From the NCBI GenBank assembly GCA_903904835.1, contig CAIVEI010000162.1:109144-173143 (forward strand): DNA of 64,000 bases, written 5' to 3'. Shown here piece after piece: positions 44,854 through 54,269 of this stretch. The translations under genes were made by a program, and so were the position numbers. The number at the start of each line of letters is the position of its first letter. The first letter of the stretch is position 1. A model generated the notes under the pieces. The model had not been told where the DNA came from and did no database searches. It was given only the letters and a program-made list of their open reading frames with translations. Source of the DNA: an uncultured Schlesneria sp. (lineage in GTDB: Bacteria > Planctomycetota > Planctomycetia > Planctomycetales > Planctomycetaceae).

Positions 44854-46626
44854 TCAGTCACGATTGGTCGTGAATTCAGGATACCCGAGAACACCCATTT
44901 CTGGGGCATCAAGGCCACCGACTTCATCGGCTTCACTAACTCGCAATGGAGTGATCAGGTTACTGAACTTGAACCAGATCATACCGGATACGAATCCGAA
45001 GACGAGCACGACGGCGGCACTTAACAACTGTGCATACAACTGCGACGTGTCTCCATAGAGGAGACCACGAACACCGTCGGCCGCTGCTTCTGGCGTTCCG
45101 CCGAACGCAGCTCGATTGATGCCATTCCAGCCACCGCCATAAGTACCGTTTGCGAAAATACCGAGCGAGATAACGCCCCAGGTGCCGTTCACACCGTGAA
45201 CCGAGATCGCACCGACGGGATCATCGATCCCCATGCCTTCCCAGAAAAAGACGCTCAAGACGACCAGCACACCAGCGATACCACCGATCACAGCAGCAGC
45301 CTTGCTGTCAACAAACGCACATGGTGCAGTAATAGCGACAAGACCAGCCAGCATACCGTTACAAAGCATCGTTGTATCTGGCTTGAGCCCCTTGGCCCAT
45401 AACGTGAACATCGATGTGATACATGCGACGATACCAGCAATCATCGTGTTGACGACAACAGCGCTGATTCGCAGGTCAGTACCAGAAAGTGTCGAGCCCG
45501 GATTAAACCCGAACCAGCCGAAGGCGAGGATGAAGGTTCCCGCGACAACCATCGGAACGTGGTGTGCTGGCATCGGAACGGGCTTGCCATTGATGAATTT
45601 GCCTTTACGTGGGCCGATGCAGATTGCCCCAGCCAGAGCAAGCACACCACCCATCGCATGCACAACTCCCGATCCAGCGAAATCGACAGCTCCATGGCCG
45701 AAACCCATCGTTGCTCCGCAGTTGGCGAGCCATCCACCACCCCAAACCCAGTTGGCATAGAGGCAATAAGGAAGTGCAACCCAGAATCCGTACAAGCAGA
45801 AGTTCTTCCAGCTCCAGCGTTCTGCCATTGATCCCGTTGGAATCGTGGCCGTCGTATCCATGAACACCATCATGAAGAAGAACATTGCCAGGACGCTGAC
45901 GTCGTCAAGACCTTCAAGGAAGAAACCTTTTGTTCCCATCAATCCGTAAGCAAATGCTCCGGTCAATTCTCCCTTATCGTTTGTGGCAGCTCCGAGCCCG
46001 ACCCCCTGATTGAGCAAGGAAAGTCCAGGTCCGAGAGAGGCATACCAACCAGGTGCCACAGGTCCGTTGAACCAGTTGCCCCAGCCAATCGCAAATCCAT
46101 AAACCCAGAACGCCAGACAGCCGAGCGGATAAACCATCAGGTTCATCGCGGCAGTGTGCGAAGCGTTCTTTGCACGACACAAACCGACTTCCACCAGCAT
46201 GAAACCGGTTTGCATGAACATGACGAGGAAACCGGCAACCATCACCCAGACCATGTTGATCGAATACATGTTGTGGACAATTCGGTCGTACAACTTATCG
46301 ACGGTCATTGCTGCCGGATTTCCATCTCCAATCGGTCCGTCTGAAGGGGTCACCCATGTTCCGGCCTTACCGCCGGTTGGATCTGGCCAGGAAGGAGCTT
46401 TGGGATCGTTGGTCCCCGTAAAATATGCGGGGAGTGCTGGCGCGGCGGGCGGTTCACCAGCGGCTGGTTCCGCCGCAACTGCTGCTGCTTCGGCGGGAGC
46501 GACTGCCGCTGCGTCCGGTTTCGGGTCCGCATCCTGGGCGTACAACGACGCATAATATCCTGATACCGACGCAGTCATTGCGATTACCAGAATACTGGCC
46601 CACTTCTTAACACGTTTCAACTTCAT
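44854..46626 (-). CDS. amt: Ammonium transporter with long Ala/Pro-rich N-terminal extension
   Basis: The 590-residue Amt/MEP/Rh-family protein has an N-terminal hydrophobic segment (ILVIAMTASVSGYYASLYAQ), an Ala/Pro/Glu-rich linker (about residues 30-70), and eleven transmembrane helices. Visible family features are GFLVMFMQTGFMLVEVGLCR, DFAGSGVVHAMGG and ISVHGVNGTWGVISLG, carrying the two pore histidines. The N-terminal extension is unusual in length. ATG at 46626 has GAGGA seven bases upstream. A perfect sigma-54 promoter lies about 215 bp upstream and implies nitrogen (NtrC-type) control. No GlnK/PII gene is adjacent. Confidence 0.95.
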   Translation of the reverse strand: MKLKRVKKWASILVIAMTASVSGYYASLYAQDADPKPDAAAVAPAEAAAVAAEPAAGEPPAAPALPAYFTGTNDPKAPSWPDPTGGKAGTWVTPSDGPIGDGNPAAMTVDKLYDRIVHNMYSINMVWVMVAGFLVMFMQTGFMLVEVGLCRAKNASHTAAMNLMVYPLGCLAFWVYGFAIGWGNWFNGPVAPGWYASLGPGLSLLNQGVGLGAATNDKGELTGAFAYGLMGTKGFFLEGLDDVSVLAMFFFMMVFMDTTATIPTGSMAERWSWKNFCLYGFWVALPYCLYANWVWGGGWLANCGATMGFGHGAVDFAGSGVVHAMGGVLALAGAICIGPRKGKFINGKPVPMPAHHVPMVVAGTFILAFGWFGFNPGSTLSGTDLRISAVVVNTMIAGIVACITSMFTLWAKGLKPDTTMLCNGMLAGLVAITAPCAFVDSKAAAVIGGIAGVLVVLSVFFWEGMGIDDPVGAISVHGVNGTWGVISLGIFANGTYGGGWNGINRAAFGGTPEAAADGVRGLLYGDTSQLYAQLLSAAVVLVFGFVSGMIWFKFSNLITPLRVSEADEVGGLDAPEMGVLGYPEFTTNRD

Positions 46627-47258
46627 ATTGTTCCTCATAAAGGCGGGGTACGGAAATCCGGTCCAAGGTGCAAAGGTGTGGAAATGTTTTACGGCTCGCG
46701 CCACAAAGCGCAGCGTACTCGGCAACGCGAACTCGACGATCCCACTGGCCACGGCCGAAGAATCACAACCCTGCGATGACACATCTACGGGGCGAGCAAC
46801 CAGCCACCGTGCTGCCGAGAATCTCGAAGTCTGGAGAATTGGCAATTAGCGTGCCAGCATTTCCACCATTTACAGCAACAAACAGTCTTCAGCGATTCTT
46901 AACTTCTTTTCCCGCAGAATTCCTGTGGATTTCAGCCTCCGTTTGTAGAGGACTCACTTACAAGTGCCAAAGTTATCAGCAGCCGTGCATCAATTGTGTG
47001 CCCGACGACGAAACATCGAACTCCACACGGGTTTCGGCAATGGTACACGTGCGAACAAACTGAACGCGATCTGTGACGCGCACGGAACAGCCCGCCGTTA
47101 GCGGATGCTTTCCGGCTTCGTTTTCAGGTGACTTTTAGGGGTATTTTGACGAAGCTGTTCCGTGAAGAGTAATCGCATCTCTTGGAACGCAACTTTGAGG
47201 AAGTTCGTCGAACAAAGAGCGGCCGGGGCGGGGAATGGATTACCTGGAAGAAGAGAAG
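46627..47258. other. Leader and intergenic region between amt and tRNA-Arg
   Basis: About 630 bases containing the sigma-54 promoter at 46842-46856 and a leader of about 200 bases before amt. No gene or riboswitch was recognised, although the long leader leaves room for regulation. Confidence 0.5.
46842..46856 (-). promoter_or_regulatory. Sigma-54 (RpoN) promoter of amt
   Basis: On the minus strand TGGCACGCTAATTGC matches the -24/-12 consensus TGGCAC-N5-TTGC exactly. It points toward amt, with transcription expected to start near 46830, giving a leader of roughly 200 bases. Sigma-54 control of ammonium transporters is well established in other bacteria. Confidence 0.82.
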
Positions 47259-47332
47259 TACGCCTGGAGGGATTCGAACCCCCGACCGACGGATTAGAAA
47301 TCCGTTGCTCTATCCAGCTGAGCTACAGGCGC
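47259..47332 (-). tRNA. tRNA-Arg (anticodon TCT)
   Basis: Minus-strand 74-nt tRNA: acceptor GCGCCTG pairs with CAGGCGT, D-arm GCTCAGCTGGATAGAGC, anticodon stem ACGGA/TCCGT around TTTCTAA (TCT), and T-arm GGGGG TTCGAAT CCCTC. The 3' CCA is not encoded. It reads AGA codons. Confidence 0.96.
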
Positions 47333-48130
47333 TTATGGGGCGTAAGTATCTCGATGAACGGGATGACCTGCAAGCTGTGAGGGTTCCGAAATCCAATGAG
47401 GATTCACGAAAAACGAATTTTGAGGTTTGCAATCACTTCCGGGTTTTTCATGGGTGAAAGTCGTAGAAACCAAACTTTCGCATTCGACACTTCAAGGACT
47501 GAACAAGATTTGTCCTCCTTTGTTCGTTCACTTTGCATCGAATTGATAAAAAAACGTGCAAAAACAAATGCGATATTCGGTTCCAGGCAGTCTGCATAAT
47601 TCCCGTTGTCGGTTGAACTACCGCCTGAACAACATTATCGCGCAAACCTTTTGTCAGTCAGACGAACTGGAAACGGAAATGTCCAGTTCAATTCCGTTCG
47701 ACAACTCTCCCCGACAAACCATTCAATTCTTGTTGGATTGTTGAATTTCCGTGTTTAACTTCTGGATCGCACAAACTGTAACCGATAATTAGGTTGTTAG
47801 GATTACAGGTGATTGACAATTCTGTCCGCGCAGCGGGGCGAAAAGAGCATGTGAAACTTTACTGCATACGACCTGCTGTCTGACTGCTCGGTGAATGTCG
47901 CCTGAGCGGTAGACAATCCTGTCGTTGACAGGAATCAAATTTCACTTCCCTGATCACGGAAATTACGTCAATCATTCACATGAATCGATTCCTGTTTGGA
48001 ACAGAATTTCGATTAGTCGGGAAGCAGACTCGTACGATTAAGGGTGGATGACACTTTCTGATCGTCAAACCGTGAACGGACCGAGGCGATGCTTCCGAAC
48101 GTCTTAACTTCGCCTGCGGTGCAAGTCCCC
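47333..48130. other. Long AT-richer intergenic region, no gene seen
   Basis: About 800 bases upstream of the glycosyltransferase gene. Frames are short and without ribosome sites. No tRNA, repeat or structured RNA was recognised; promoter elements for the downstream gene are likely present. Confidence 0.5.
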
Positions 48131-49270
48131 ATGCGGATCGGTTTTTTCGCTGATTCGTTTTTTCCGATTGTTGGCGGGGCAGAAACATTCCTCCATAATC
48201 TGGCGACACGCCTGACCAGAAAAGGCGATGACGTGCTCGTGCTCGCACCTCATATTCGCGGGAGCGACAACCGGATGGATGTCCCGTATTCGCTCAAGCG
48301 ATACAGTCGTCCGTCCTCAAAACGCTTTGGAGTCAGTCAGTTATTGTTGCCATTGGCCTGGCATCAATGGCAACGTCGGTTAGATGTACTGCACTGTAAC
48401 AGTGCATATCCCTCCGCGTATCTTGGCACGACTTTGAAGGATTGGACAAACCTGCCGGTCGTCGTGCGACCGCATGGTGATGATATTCTTCCGAATCAAC
48501 GAATCTGTCGACATCCCAAGCTGGCGGCTTACGCAAAACAAGCCCTCAGTCGCGCCGATGCGATCGTCGCGCAGGGCCAATTCCTGCGCCAGTCGCTGTT
48601 GGATTTCGGAGTACCAGACTCACTCATCCACGTGATCCACAATGGTGTGGATCTGGCACTCTTTGCGCAAGGGGAACCGTATCCGCATCGTCGCCCATAT
48701 CTTCTTGCGATGGGCAGTTTATTCCGCCGTAAGGGATTCGACGTTTTGCTGGAAGCCTTCGCAAGAATTCGTGGTGACGAGGTGGATCTGTTGATTGCCG
48801 GTGATGGCCCGGAACTCATTCGTTTGACCGAGCTTGCCAGTCGCCTCGGTGTGTCAAATCAGGTCCGATTTCTGCGTCATGTCAGTGGTCAGGAAAAGAT
48901 CAATCTCTTTCGAAGCGCCTTGTTACTGGTCGTCCCTTCGCGGTGCGAGCCATTTGCAAATGTGATACTCGAGGGGCTCGCATCAGGACTTCCAATTGTC
49001 GCCTCGGAAGTGGATGGTAACCCCGAACTCGTTCACCCTGATCGGAATGGCGTCCTCTTTCCAAACGAGAATGTCGAAGCATTGACCGAGAAGCTTCAAC
49101 GATTGATCGATGTACCGACTGAACTGCACCGCCTGAAAAAGGGCGTCATACCGTCGGTACGGCCGTTCGACTGGCCAATTATCGAGGAACAGTATTCCTC
49201 ACTTTACCGGAGTGTGGTGCGCGGATATTCGGCGAACTCGGGTGCTCGCCGTTATCGTTTGACGGGTTGA
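48131..49270 (+). CDS. GT4-family (GT-B fold) glycosyltransferase
   Basis: The 379-residue protein has the GT4 N-terminus MRIGFFADSFFPIVGGAETF, the donor-side region LLAMGSLFRRKGFDVLLEAF, and the retaining E-x7-E-type nucleotide-sugar motif (PSRCEPFANVILEGLASGLP, then VASEVDGNPELV). It transfers a sugar from an activated donor in envelope polysaccharide or glycolipid synthesis; the sugar is unknown. The neighbours do not form a polysaccharide cluster. The ATG at 48131 begins with the conserved strand, but an in-frame ATG at 48089 with GAGG nearby cannot be excluded. Confidence 0.92.
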   Translation: MRIGFFADSFFPIVGGAETFLHNLATRLTRKGDDVLVLAPHIRGSDNRMDVPYSLKRYSRPSSKRFGVSQLLLPLAWHQWQRRLDVLHCNSAYPSAYLGTTLKDWTNLPVVVRPHGDDILPNQRICRHPKLAAYAKQALSRADAIVAQGQFLRQSLLDFGVPDSLIHVIHNGVDLALFAQGEPYPHRRPYLLAMGSLFRRKGFDVLLEAFARIRGDEVDLLIAGDGPELIRLTELASRLGVSNQVRFLRHVSGQEKINLFRSALLLVVPSRCEPFANVILEGLASGLPIVASEVDGNPELVHPDRNGVLFPNENVEALTEKLQRLIDVPTELHRLKKGVIPSVRPFDWPIIEEQYSSLYRSVVRGYSANSGARRYRLTG

Positions 49271-49275
49271 TTCAA

Positions 49276-49758
49276 TCAATCGAGAGCCGAGCGCAGTCTG
49301 CGATCGAACGCGCAGCGTCGCAACCAACCCGCCTGAACCAGGGGGTGATCGGACGTGGCGCAAGGGTTTCTGACCAACAAACGGCAACTCTTGCCCGAAT
49401 GCGAAGCTACTATTCGGATATTGATTTTTCTGCCGCTGGATTCCGATGCTGAGGGTGGAAATGACCATCGCCAAAAAAGCCGAATATGCAAGGTCGGTGG
49501 AACGGTTCGGGCGTGACCAACACATCGCACTCGGCAGTTAAAATTCGATTTTGTGTTAAAAAAAGCGTCAGCAAACGAACTCGAAGTTTGCTGCTCGATA
49601 CGTTTTTCATTTTTCGCAACCTGTGAAGCGGCGAACATGCTGACAATCGAATTTCTCGGGTCGTCCCGGATGATTTTAGCGTGGGCTACCAACCGGACCT
49701 GACGCCGCCGGCCAAGGTTCAAAACGAACAGCGTACCGTGTGCGAGATGCCATTTCAT
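49276..49758 (-). CDS. Possible small protein downstream of a small membrane ORF (doubtful)
   Basis: A 160-residue frame starts three bases after the stop of the preceding small membrane frame, an arrangement typical of translational coupling. The first 70 residues (LVAHAKIIRDDPRNSIVSMF, then AASQVAKNEKRIEQQ) look protein-like, while the rest is Arg/Cys-rich and looks like non-coding. It could be a real gene, a decayed gene, or chance. No family recognised. Confidence 0.25.
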   Translation of the reverse strand: MKWHLAHGTLFVLNLGRRRQVRLVAHAKIIRDDPRNSIVSMFAASQVAKNEKRIEQQTSSSFADAFFNTKSNFNCRVRCVGHARTVPPTLHIRLFWRWSFPPSASESSGRKINIRIVASHSGKSCRLLVRNPCATSDHPLVQAGWLRRCAFDRRLRSALD

Positions 49759-49761
49759 TCT

Positions 49762-49998
49762 TTACGAGCTCGGTCGATCAAATGAATCGTCATTTTCAAA
49801 ACCAGGCACTGACTGGCGAACCAATTCATTTCGACGTTCAAATGGGGTCTGATCGACCGCCGCTTTGCTTTCGATTCTTTTACTGCCGGACTGCACGATG
49901 CGAGCAATCTCTACGTACTCGTTCCGAGCAATTAGAACAAGGAGAGCTGTTTCAAGGGCGACCACAATCAAGAGAATCGCGATCGTTAGTAAACGCAA
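49762..49998 (-). CDS. Possible small single-span membrane protein
   Basis: A 78-residue frame from TTG 49998 with one hydrophobic helix at the start (LLTIAILLIVVALETALLVL) and a charged tail (RNEYVEIARIVQSGSKRIES). The composition fits a small inner-membrane protein. The ribosome site is weak and the start uncertain. It lies in a gap of about 800 bases that otherwise lacks genes. Confidence 0.4.
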   Translation of the reverse strand: MRLLTIAILLIVVALETALLVLIARNEYVEIARIVQSGSKRIESKAAVDQTPFERRNELVRQSVPGFENDDSFDRPSS

Positions 49999-50098
49999 TC
50001 ACATGCCGTTAGAATCTTGTCCCCACTCGGATTCCTTTACACGCGTCAAGACACGGTTTCTGGTGGAAATTCTGATTTTATAAGGCAAAACACCTCGC

Positions 50099-51157
50099 AT
50101 GGCGTCGACCAGCTCTTCAAGTATTCGAATTGGCATCGTGGGAGCCGGCGAAAATACTCGCCTGCGACATATCCCAGGCTTAGCCGCGATTGACGATGTC
50201 AAAATCGTCGGTGTCGTCAATCGGACGCCTGCCTCGACAGCTCGCGTCGCGACGGAATATGAGATCCCACAGCAATATCCGAACTGGCAGGAACTTGTTG
50301 CCGATCCGACGATCGACGCAGTTGTCGTCGGAACCTGGCCTGACCTGCATTGTGAAGTGACCTGTGCTGCGCTCGCGGCGGGGAAACACGTGTTGTGTGA
50401 AGCCAGGATGGCTCGCAACCTTGCCGAAGCACGGCTCATGCAGCAGGCGGCAACTGCGAGAGCGGACCTCGTCGCCATGCTTGTTCCCAGCCCGTTTGGA
50501 TTGCTGGTCGATCTTGAAATCAAGCAACTGCTGCACGACCATTTCATTGGTGACCTTCGTGAGCTTGTCGTGCTGGGGGCGGACGATCAGTTCTTCGATT
50601 ATTCAAAGCTTTTGCATTGGCGTCAGGACGCAAATATCAGCGGCCTGAATGTTTTGACCTTAGGAATCATGCACGAAACGGCGCTACGCTGGGTGCCTCA
50701 GCCGACTCGCGTTTTTGCTCAGACTCATACTTTTGAACCGATCCGACCCAACCCGAATGGCGCTGGAAACAGCCCCGTCACGGTCCCCGACAGCGTCCAG
50801 GTGCTGACACAAATGCCTGGTGGAGCACGGGGAGTCTATCATTTCAGCGGGATCGATTTGCATGGCCCCGGAAAGCAGATTCATTTGTATGGCACGTCAG
50901 GCACAATCAAAATTACGTTCGGCGCGCAAGAACGGGTCTTTATCGGCCGGGTCGGAGACGCTCGACTGCGTGAACTGACGATTCCAACCGAAAAACTTGG
51001 TGGATGGCGTGCTGAAGCTGAGTTCATCGGCGCGATCCGTGGGAAGGAATCTGTCCGGCGGACTGATTTTGCCAGTGGACTTCAATATATGGAATTTACG
51101 GAAGCTGTCGCTCGAAGTGCAGCAAATTCGTTGCCCGTCGATCTGCCATTGGTTTGA
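50099..51157 (+). CDS. Cytoplasmic Gfo/Idh/MocA family oxidoreductase
   Basis: The 352-residue protein has a Rossmann N-terminus (RIGIVGAGENTRLRHIPGLA), DAVVVGTWPDLHCEVTCAAL, AAGKHVLCEARMARNLAEAR and a C-terminal substrate domain (GARGVYHFSGIDLHGPGKQI, LYGTSGTIKI). In the family motif E-K-P the Lys is replaced: CEARMARN stands where CEKPLA is usual, so the catalytic Lys is probably missing and the enzyme may be atypical. No signal peptide, unlike the copy at 10.5 kb. It is followed after 10 bp by a small gene. Confidence 0.9.
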   Translation: MASTSSSSIRIGIVGAGENTRLRHIPGLAAIDDVKIVGVVNRTPASTARVATEYEIPQQYPNWQELVADPTIDAVVVGTWPDLHCEVTCAALAAGKHVLCEARMARNLAEARLMQQAATARADLVAMLVPSPFGLLVDLEIKQLLHDHFIGDLRELVVLGADDQFFDYSKLLHWRQDANISGLNVLTLGIMHETALRWVPQPTRVFAQTHTFEPIRPNPNGAGNSPVTVPDSVQVLTQMPGGARGVYHFSGIDLHGPGKQIHLYGTSGTIKITFGAQERVFIGRVGDARLRELTIPTEKLGGWRAEAEFIGAIRGKESVRRTDFASGLQYMEFTEAVARSAANSLPVDLPLV

Positions 51158-51167
51158 AAGGACAGAC

Positions 51168-51791
51168 ATGACTTATGGCGTCACGCCATTCGCCGTCAGC
51201 TTGACACAAATTCGCAAAGTCGCTGGTTCGCGAAGCAAATCGATCTATCGCGATCTTCGCGAAGAGTTTGCAGACGAACTTGCCGAGGATCGCGAACAAG
51301 TCGAAGAAGCCAACAAAGACGATGAATTTGATCCGGAATTGTCCCTGGAACGCGCGCTGCGACATCTGATTGTCGGTGAAGAGAGATGGGATTACGAAGG
51401 AGCCAAATACGGCTACGCGGTTGAATTAATCTGCTCGTTTTACGGCGAGATCCTTCCCAACGATCATTGGTCGGGGATTTCACTCAGTTGGGCCGAAACA
51501 ATCAATGACAGTCTGCTGGAATCGGGGGTGTCAGCAGAAACATTCTCGATATTTGGGCACCTTTTCTATCGTGGGTCGCCGGTGGAAATCCCTGAAATCG
51601 ACGATTTTCCGTGTATCGGCTATGTAACGTTTTCAGAAATTCCCGACGCTTTGGCAGCGTTAACAGACAAACAATTATCGCTGATCAAAGGTGACGACGG
51701 GGAAAAAATTCGAGTTGCACTCAAGCAGGTTCGTGACTGGCTGGAAACCTGTCAACGTGACAAGTCCGATCTTGTTTGCTTCTATTACTGA
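51168..51791 (+). CDS. Conserved small protein, DUF7691-like
   Basis: The 207-residue acidic protein starts MTYGVTPFAVSLTQIRKVAG, and its pattern (EERWDYEGAKYGYAVELIC, then RGSPVEIPEIDDFPCIGYVT) resembles the DUF7691 family seen in actinobacteria and planctomycetes; the match is from memory. Function unknown. No signal or membrane segment. AAAGGA precedes the ATG at 51168. It begins 10 bp after the oxidoreductase gene and is followed by an amidohydrolase 21 bp later, so these three are probably one operon. Confidence 0.8.
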   Translation: MTYGVTPFAVSLTQIRKVAGSRSKSIYRDLREEFADELAEDREQVEEANKDDEFDPELSLERALRHLIVGEERWDYEGAKYGYAVELICSFYGEILPNDHWSGISLSWAETINDSLLESGVSAETFSIFGHLFYRGSPVEIPEIDDFPCIGYVTFSEIPDALAALTDKQLSLIKGDDGEKIRVALKQVRDWLETCQRDKSDLVCFYY

Positions 51792-51812
51792 CCGAGACTT
51801 TAGGAGAACATC

Positions 51813-52796
51813 ATGCTCGACAACGTATCGCGACGAGATTTCCTGGCGGCGACGGTCGCTACGGGCGTTACAGCAAGTTCAATAACGATCGGTCTTCAAT
51901 CACTCGCTTCGGCTCAGGACAAATCCATGCCAGATCAATTGCCAATCATCGACACTCATCAGCACTTGTGGGATCTGACCAAGTTCAAGTTACCCTGGCA
52001 CAAAGGTGACGATACGAAACCGCTGCAACGCAGTTTTGTCATGTCTGACTATCTGGAAGCGACAAAGGGTCTGAATGTCGTCAAGACAGTCTACATGGAA
52101 GTCGACGTCGAACCCGACCAGCAAATGGCCGAAGCCGACTACGTCACCGATCTCTGCAAACGTGATGACAATCCAATGAAAGCGGCAGTCGTATCAGGTC
52201 GTCCAGGGACGCCAGGCTTTGAACCGTACATTCGCCGTCTGGCCGAGAACAAATACATCAAGGGAATCCGCCAGGTGCTGCACGGCGATGCGACTCCAGC
52301 CGAATTCTGCCTGCAACCAAAGTTTGTTGAAAGTATCCAGTTACTTGGAGAACTCGGTAAAAGTTTCGACCTCTGCGTACGACCCGGAGAAGTGGTTGAT
52401 GCTGCAAAGCTGGTCGCTCAATGTCCGAAGACTCGTTTCATTCTCGACCATTGCGGGAATATGAGCGTGACCTCAACGGACCTGGCGCTCCGTAAGAAAT
52501 GGGAAAAGGGAATGCAGGAGCTGGCCCAAAAGCCGAACGTGATCTGTAAGGTCTCAGGCATTATTGTCACAGCGAACAAAGACTGGAAACCAGAAGATCT
52601 CGCTCAAAACATCAACTTCACTTTAGACACGTTCGGCGAAGACAGAGTGATCTTCGCGGGGGACTGGCCCGTCTGCACGCTGAAAGCGACGTTTGCTCAG
52701 TGGGTGAACGCACTCAAGCAGATCGTGAAAGACCGACCCGTCAGCTTCCAGAAGAAGCTGTTCCACGACAACGCGGCCAAGTTCTATGGAATTTGA
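51813..52796 (+). CDS. Twin-arginine-exported amidohydrolase (amidohydrolase-2 / TIM-barrel lactonase-like)
   Basis: The 327-residue protein has a Tat signal (SRRDFLAATVATGVTASS) and an amidohydrolase-2 domain: IIDTHQHLWDL with the metal-binding H-x-H, FILDHCGNMSV, ICKVSGIIVT and VIFAGDWPVC with the late Asp. Relatives include L-fucono-1,5-lactonase and 2-pyrone-4,6-dicarboxylate lactonase; the substrate here is unknown but sugar-lactone hydrolysis fits the neighbouring Gfo/Idh/MocA gene. A strong ribosome site (TTAGGAGAA) precedes the ATG. Confidence 0.92.
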   Translation: MLDNVSRRDFLAATVATGVTASSITIGLQSLASAQDKSMPDQLPIIDTHQHLWDLTKFKLPWHKGDDTKPLQRSFVMSDYLEATKGLNVVKTVYMEVDVEPDQQMAEADYVTDLCKRDDNPMKAAVVSGRPGTPGFEPYIRRLAENKYIKGIRQVLHGDATPAEFCLQPKFVESIQLLGELGKSFDLCVRPGEVVDAAKLVAQCPKTRFILDHCGNMSVTSTDLALRKKWEKGMQELAQKPNVICKVSGIIVTANKDWKPEDLAQNINFTLDTFGEDRVIFAGDWPVCTLKATFAQWVNALKQIVKDRPVSFQKKLFHDNAAKFYGI

Positions 52797-52804
52797 TTTC
52801 GGGA

Positions 52805-54166
52805 TCACACGAGTCCGTCGCCAACCAGTTGATCGATTGTTCGACCAAATGCGTTGACGGTTTCGTTGATGTCGTTGTCGCTGTGAACGGCCGAGGTCAT
52901 GCCGCTCCAACCAAACCAGTCGACTCCGTTTGTGATCAGTGCGGTTCGGAAGGCATGCTTCAATGCTGCGGACTGCTCGACGTCAAGCAGTTCGTATTTG
53001 CCGCCGTGAGGAATAAATTCGTCATCGGTTGGTCGCGGACCATTGTAATTTGGCAAGATATGGATCATCGAGAATTCACCGTAGGCGACCCACGGTGTCG
53101 ACTTTTGTGCGAACAGTTCGTTCAGCCGCTGCCGTAGTTGACGAGCGGCTTCGATTGCCAGGCCGCCAGCAACTCCGTCTGCTAAAGCATCCAGAGCGGC
53201 GCACCCCGCAGCGGCCGACAACGGGTTTCCGTTGAATGTGCCGGGATGCTTCATTTTTTTTCCGTGCCGATTTCCGAATGCAATCGCGTCAAGAAGATCG
53301 GCCCGGCCACACACGGCCCCGCCTGGCAATCCCCCAGCGAGGATTTTTGCCAATGTGGTCATGTCTGGTTTGACATCGTAATGCGCCTGGGCACCTCCCG
53401 CAGCGACTCGAAAGCCGGAAATCACTTCGTCGAAAATCAAGATCACGCCATATTTCGAACAAAGATCGCGCAATCCTCGCAAGAACTCTCCCTGCACCGG
53501 AACCAGGCCCCAATGCCCCCCGGTCGGTTCAAGAATACAACAAGCCGGCTGCTGCTCACGAAAGGCCTGTTCAACCGCCTGAAGATCGTTCGGCGGAACC
53601 GCGACCAGATCGCTAAGGACGCCGGGCGTCACACCTGGCATCGACCAGTCGTCAATCGTGTAGGGAGCGTAGGCGGCTGGGACGAGCAGATCATGCCATC
53701 CGTGAAAATGGCCGATAAATTTGACAACTTTGGTCCGACCTGTCACAAGCCGTGCGATTCGTAAAGCCATCAACGTCGCTTCGGTACCGCTGCTTGTGAA
53801 TCTGACTCGTTCCGCTGACGGGACAAGACGCTGGACACGTTCACCCCACTCGATTTCAAGTTCGTGACATGCCGAGAAGTGAGTCCCTCGAACCATTTGT
53901 CGCTGGACTGCAGCAACGACATCGGGATGGCCGTGTCCTAAAATCAGTGCGCCATGACCAACCCAATAATCGATCAGCGAATGTCCTTCGACCGTCGTCT
54001 TCCGGGACCGTGAAGCGTCCTGCACATAGACCGGAAATGGCTGCAAATAGCGAGCGTCATGGGTCACTCCGTTTGGAAAAACGGAACGCCCCCGTTCGAA
54101 AAGTCGTGCTGATTCGCCAAACTTTGTTCGATATGCCGATTCAATCCCAGAAGCCTTCGCCGACAT
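52805..54166 (-). CDS. Class III PLP aminotransferase, glutamate-1-semialdehyde 2,1-aminomutase-like
   Basis: The 453-residue protein matches the HemL subgroup: FPNGVTHDARYLQPFPVYVQ, RVRFTSSGTEATLMALRIAR, FIGHFHGWHD, LIFDEVISGFRVAAGG, and the PLP lysine in TTLAKILAGGLPGGAVCG. True HemL makes 5-aminolevulinate; this protein lacks context of tetrapyrrole genes and its sequence looks like the wider HemL-related aminotransferase group, so the substrate is uncertain. ATG at 54166 has AGGAAAA upstream. Convergent with the amidohydrolase gene. Confidence 0.88.
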   Translation of the reverse strand: MSAKASGIESAYRTKFGESARLFERGRSVFPNGVTHDARYLQPFPVYVQDASRSRKTTVEGHSLIDYWVGHGALILGHGHPDVVAAVQRQMVRGTHFSACHELEIEWGERVQRLVPSAERVRFTSSGTEATLMALRIARLVTGRTKVVKFIGHFHGWHDLLVPAAYAPYTIDDWSMPGVTPGVLSDLVAVPPNDLQAVEQAFREQQPACCILEPTGGHWGLVPVQGEFLRGLRDLCSKYGVILIFDEVISGFRVAAGGAQAHYDVKPDMTTLAKILAGGLPGGAVCGRADLLDAIAFGNRHGKKMKHPGTFNGNPLSAAAGCAALDALADGVAGGLAIEAARQLRQRLNELFAQKSTPWVAYGEFSMIHILPNYNGPRPTDDEFIPHGGKYELLDVEQSAALKHAFRTALITNGVDWFGWSGMTSAVHSDNDINETVNAFGRTIDQLVGDGLV

Positions 54167-54269
54167 GAAGTTTTCCTGTTCCAATCACGACGTTTTGCAG
54201 TTTTACCAGACCGACGCAAGGGGCCATGCTCGCTTCATCGCCGGGACGTCGCAACACGTATTTTGGAAA

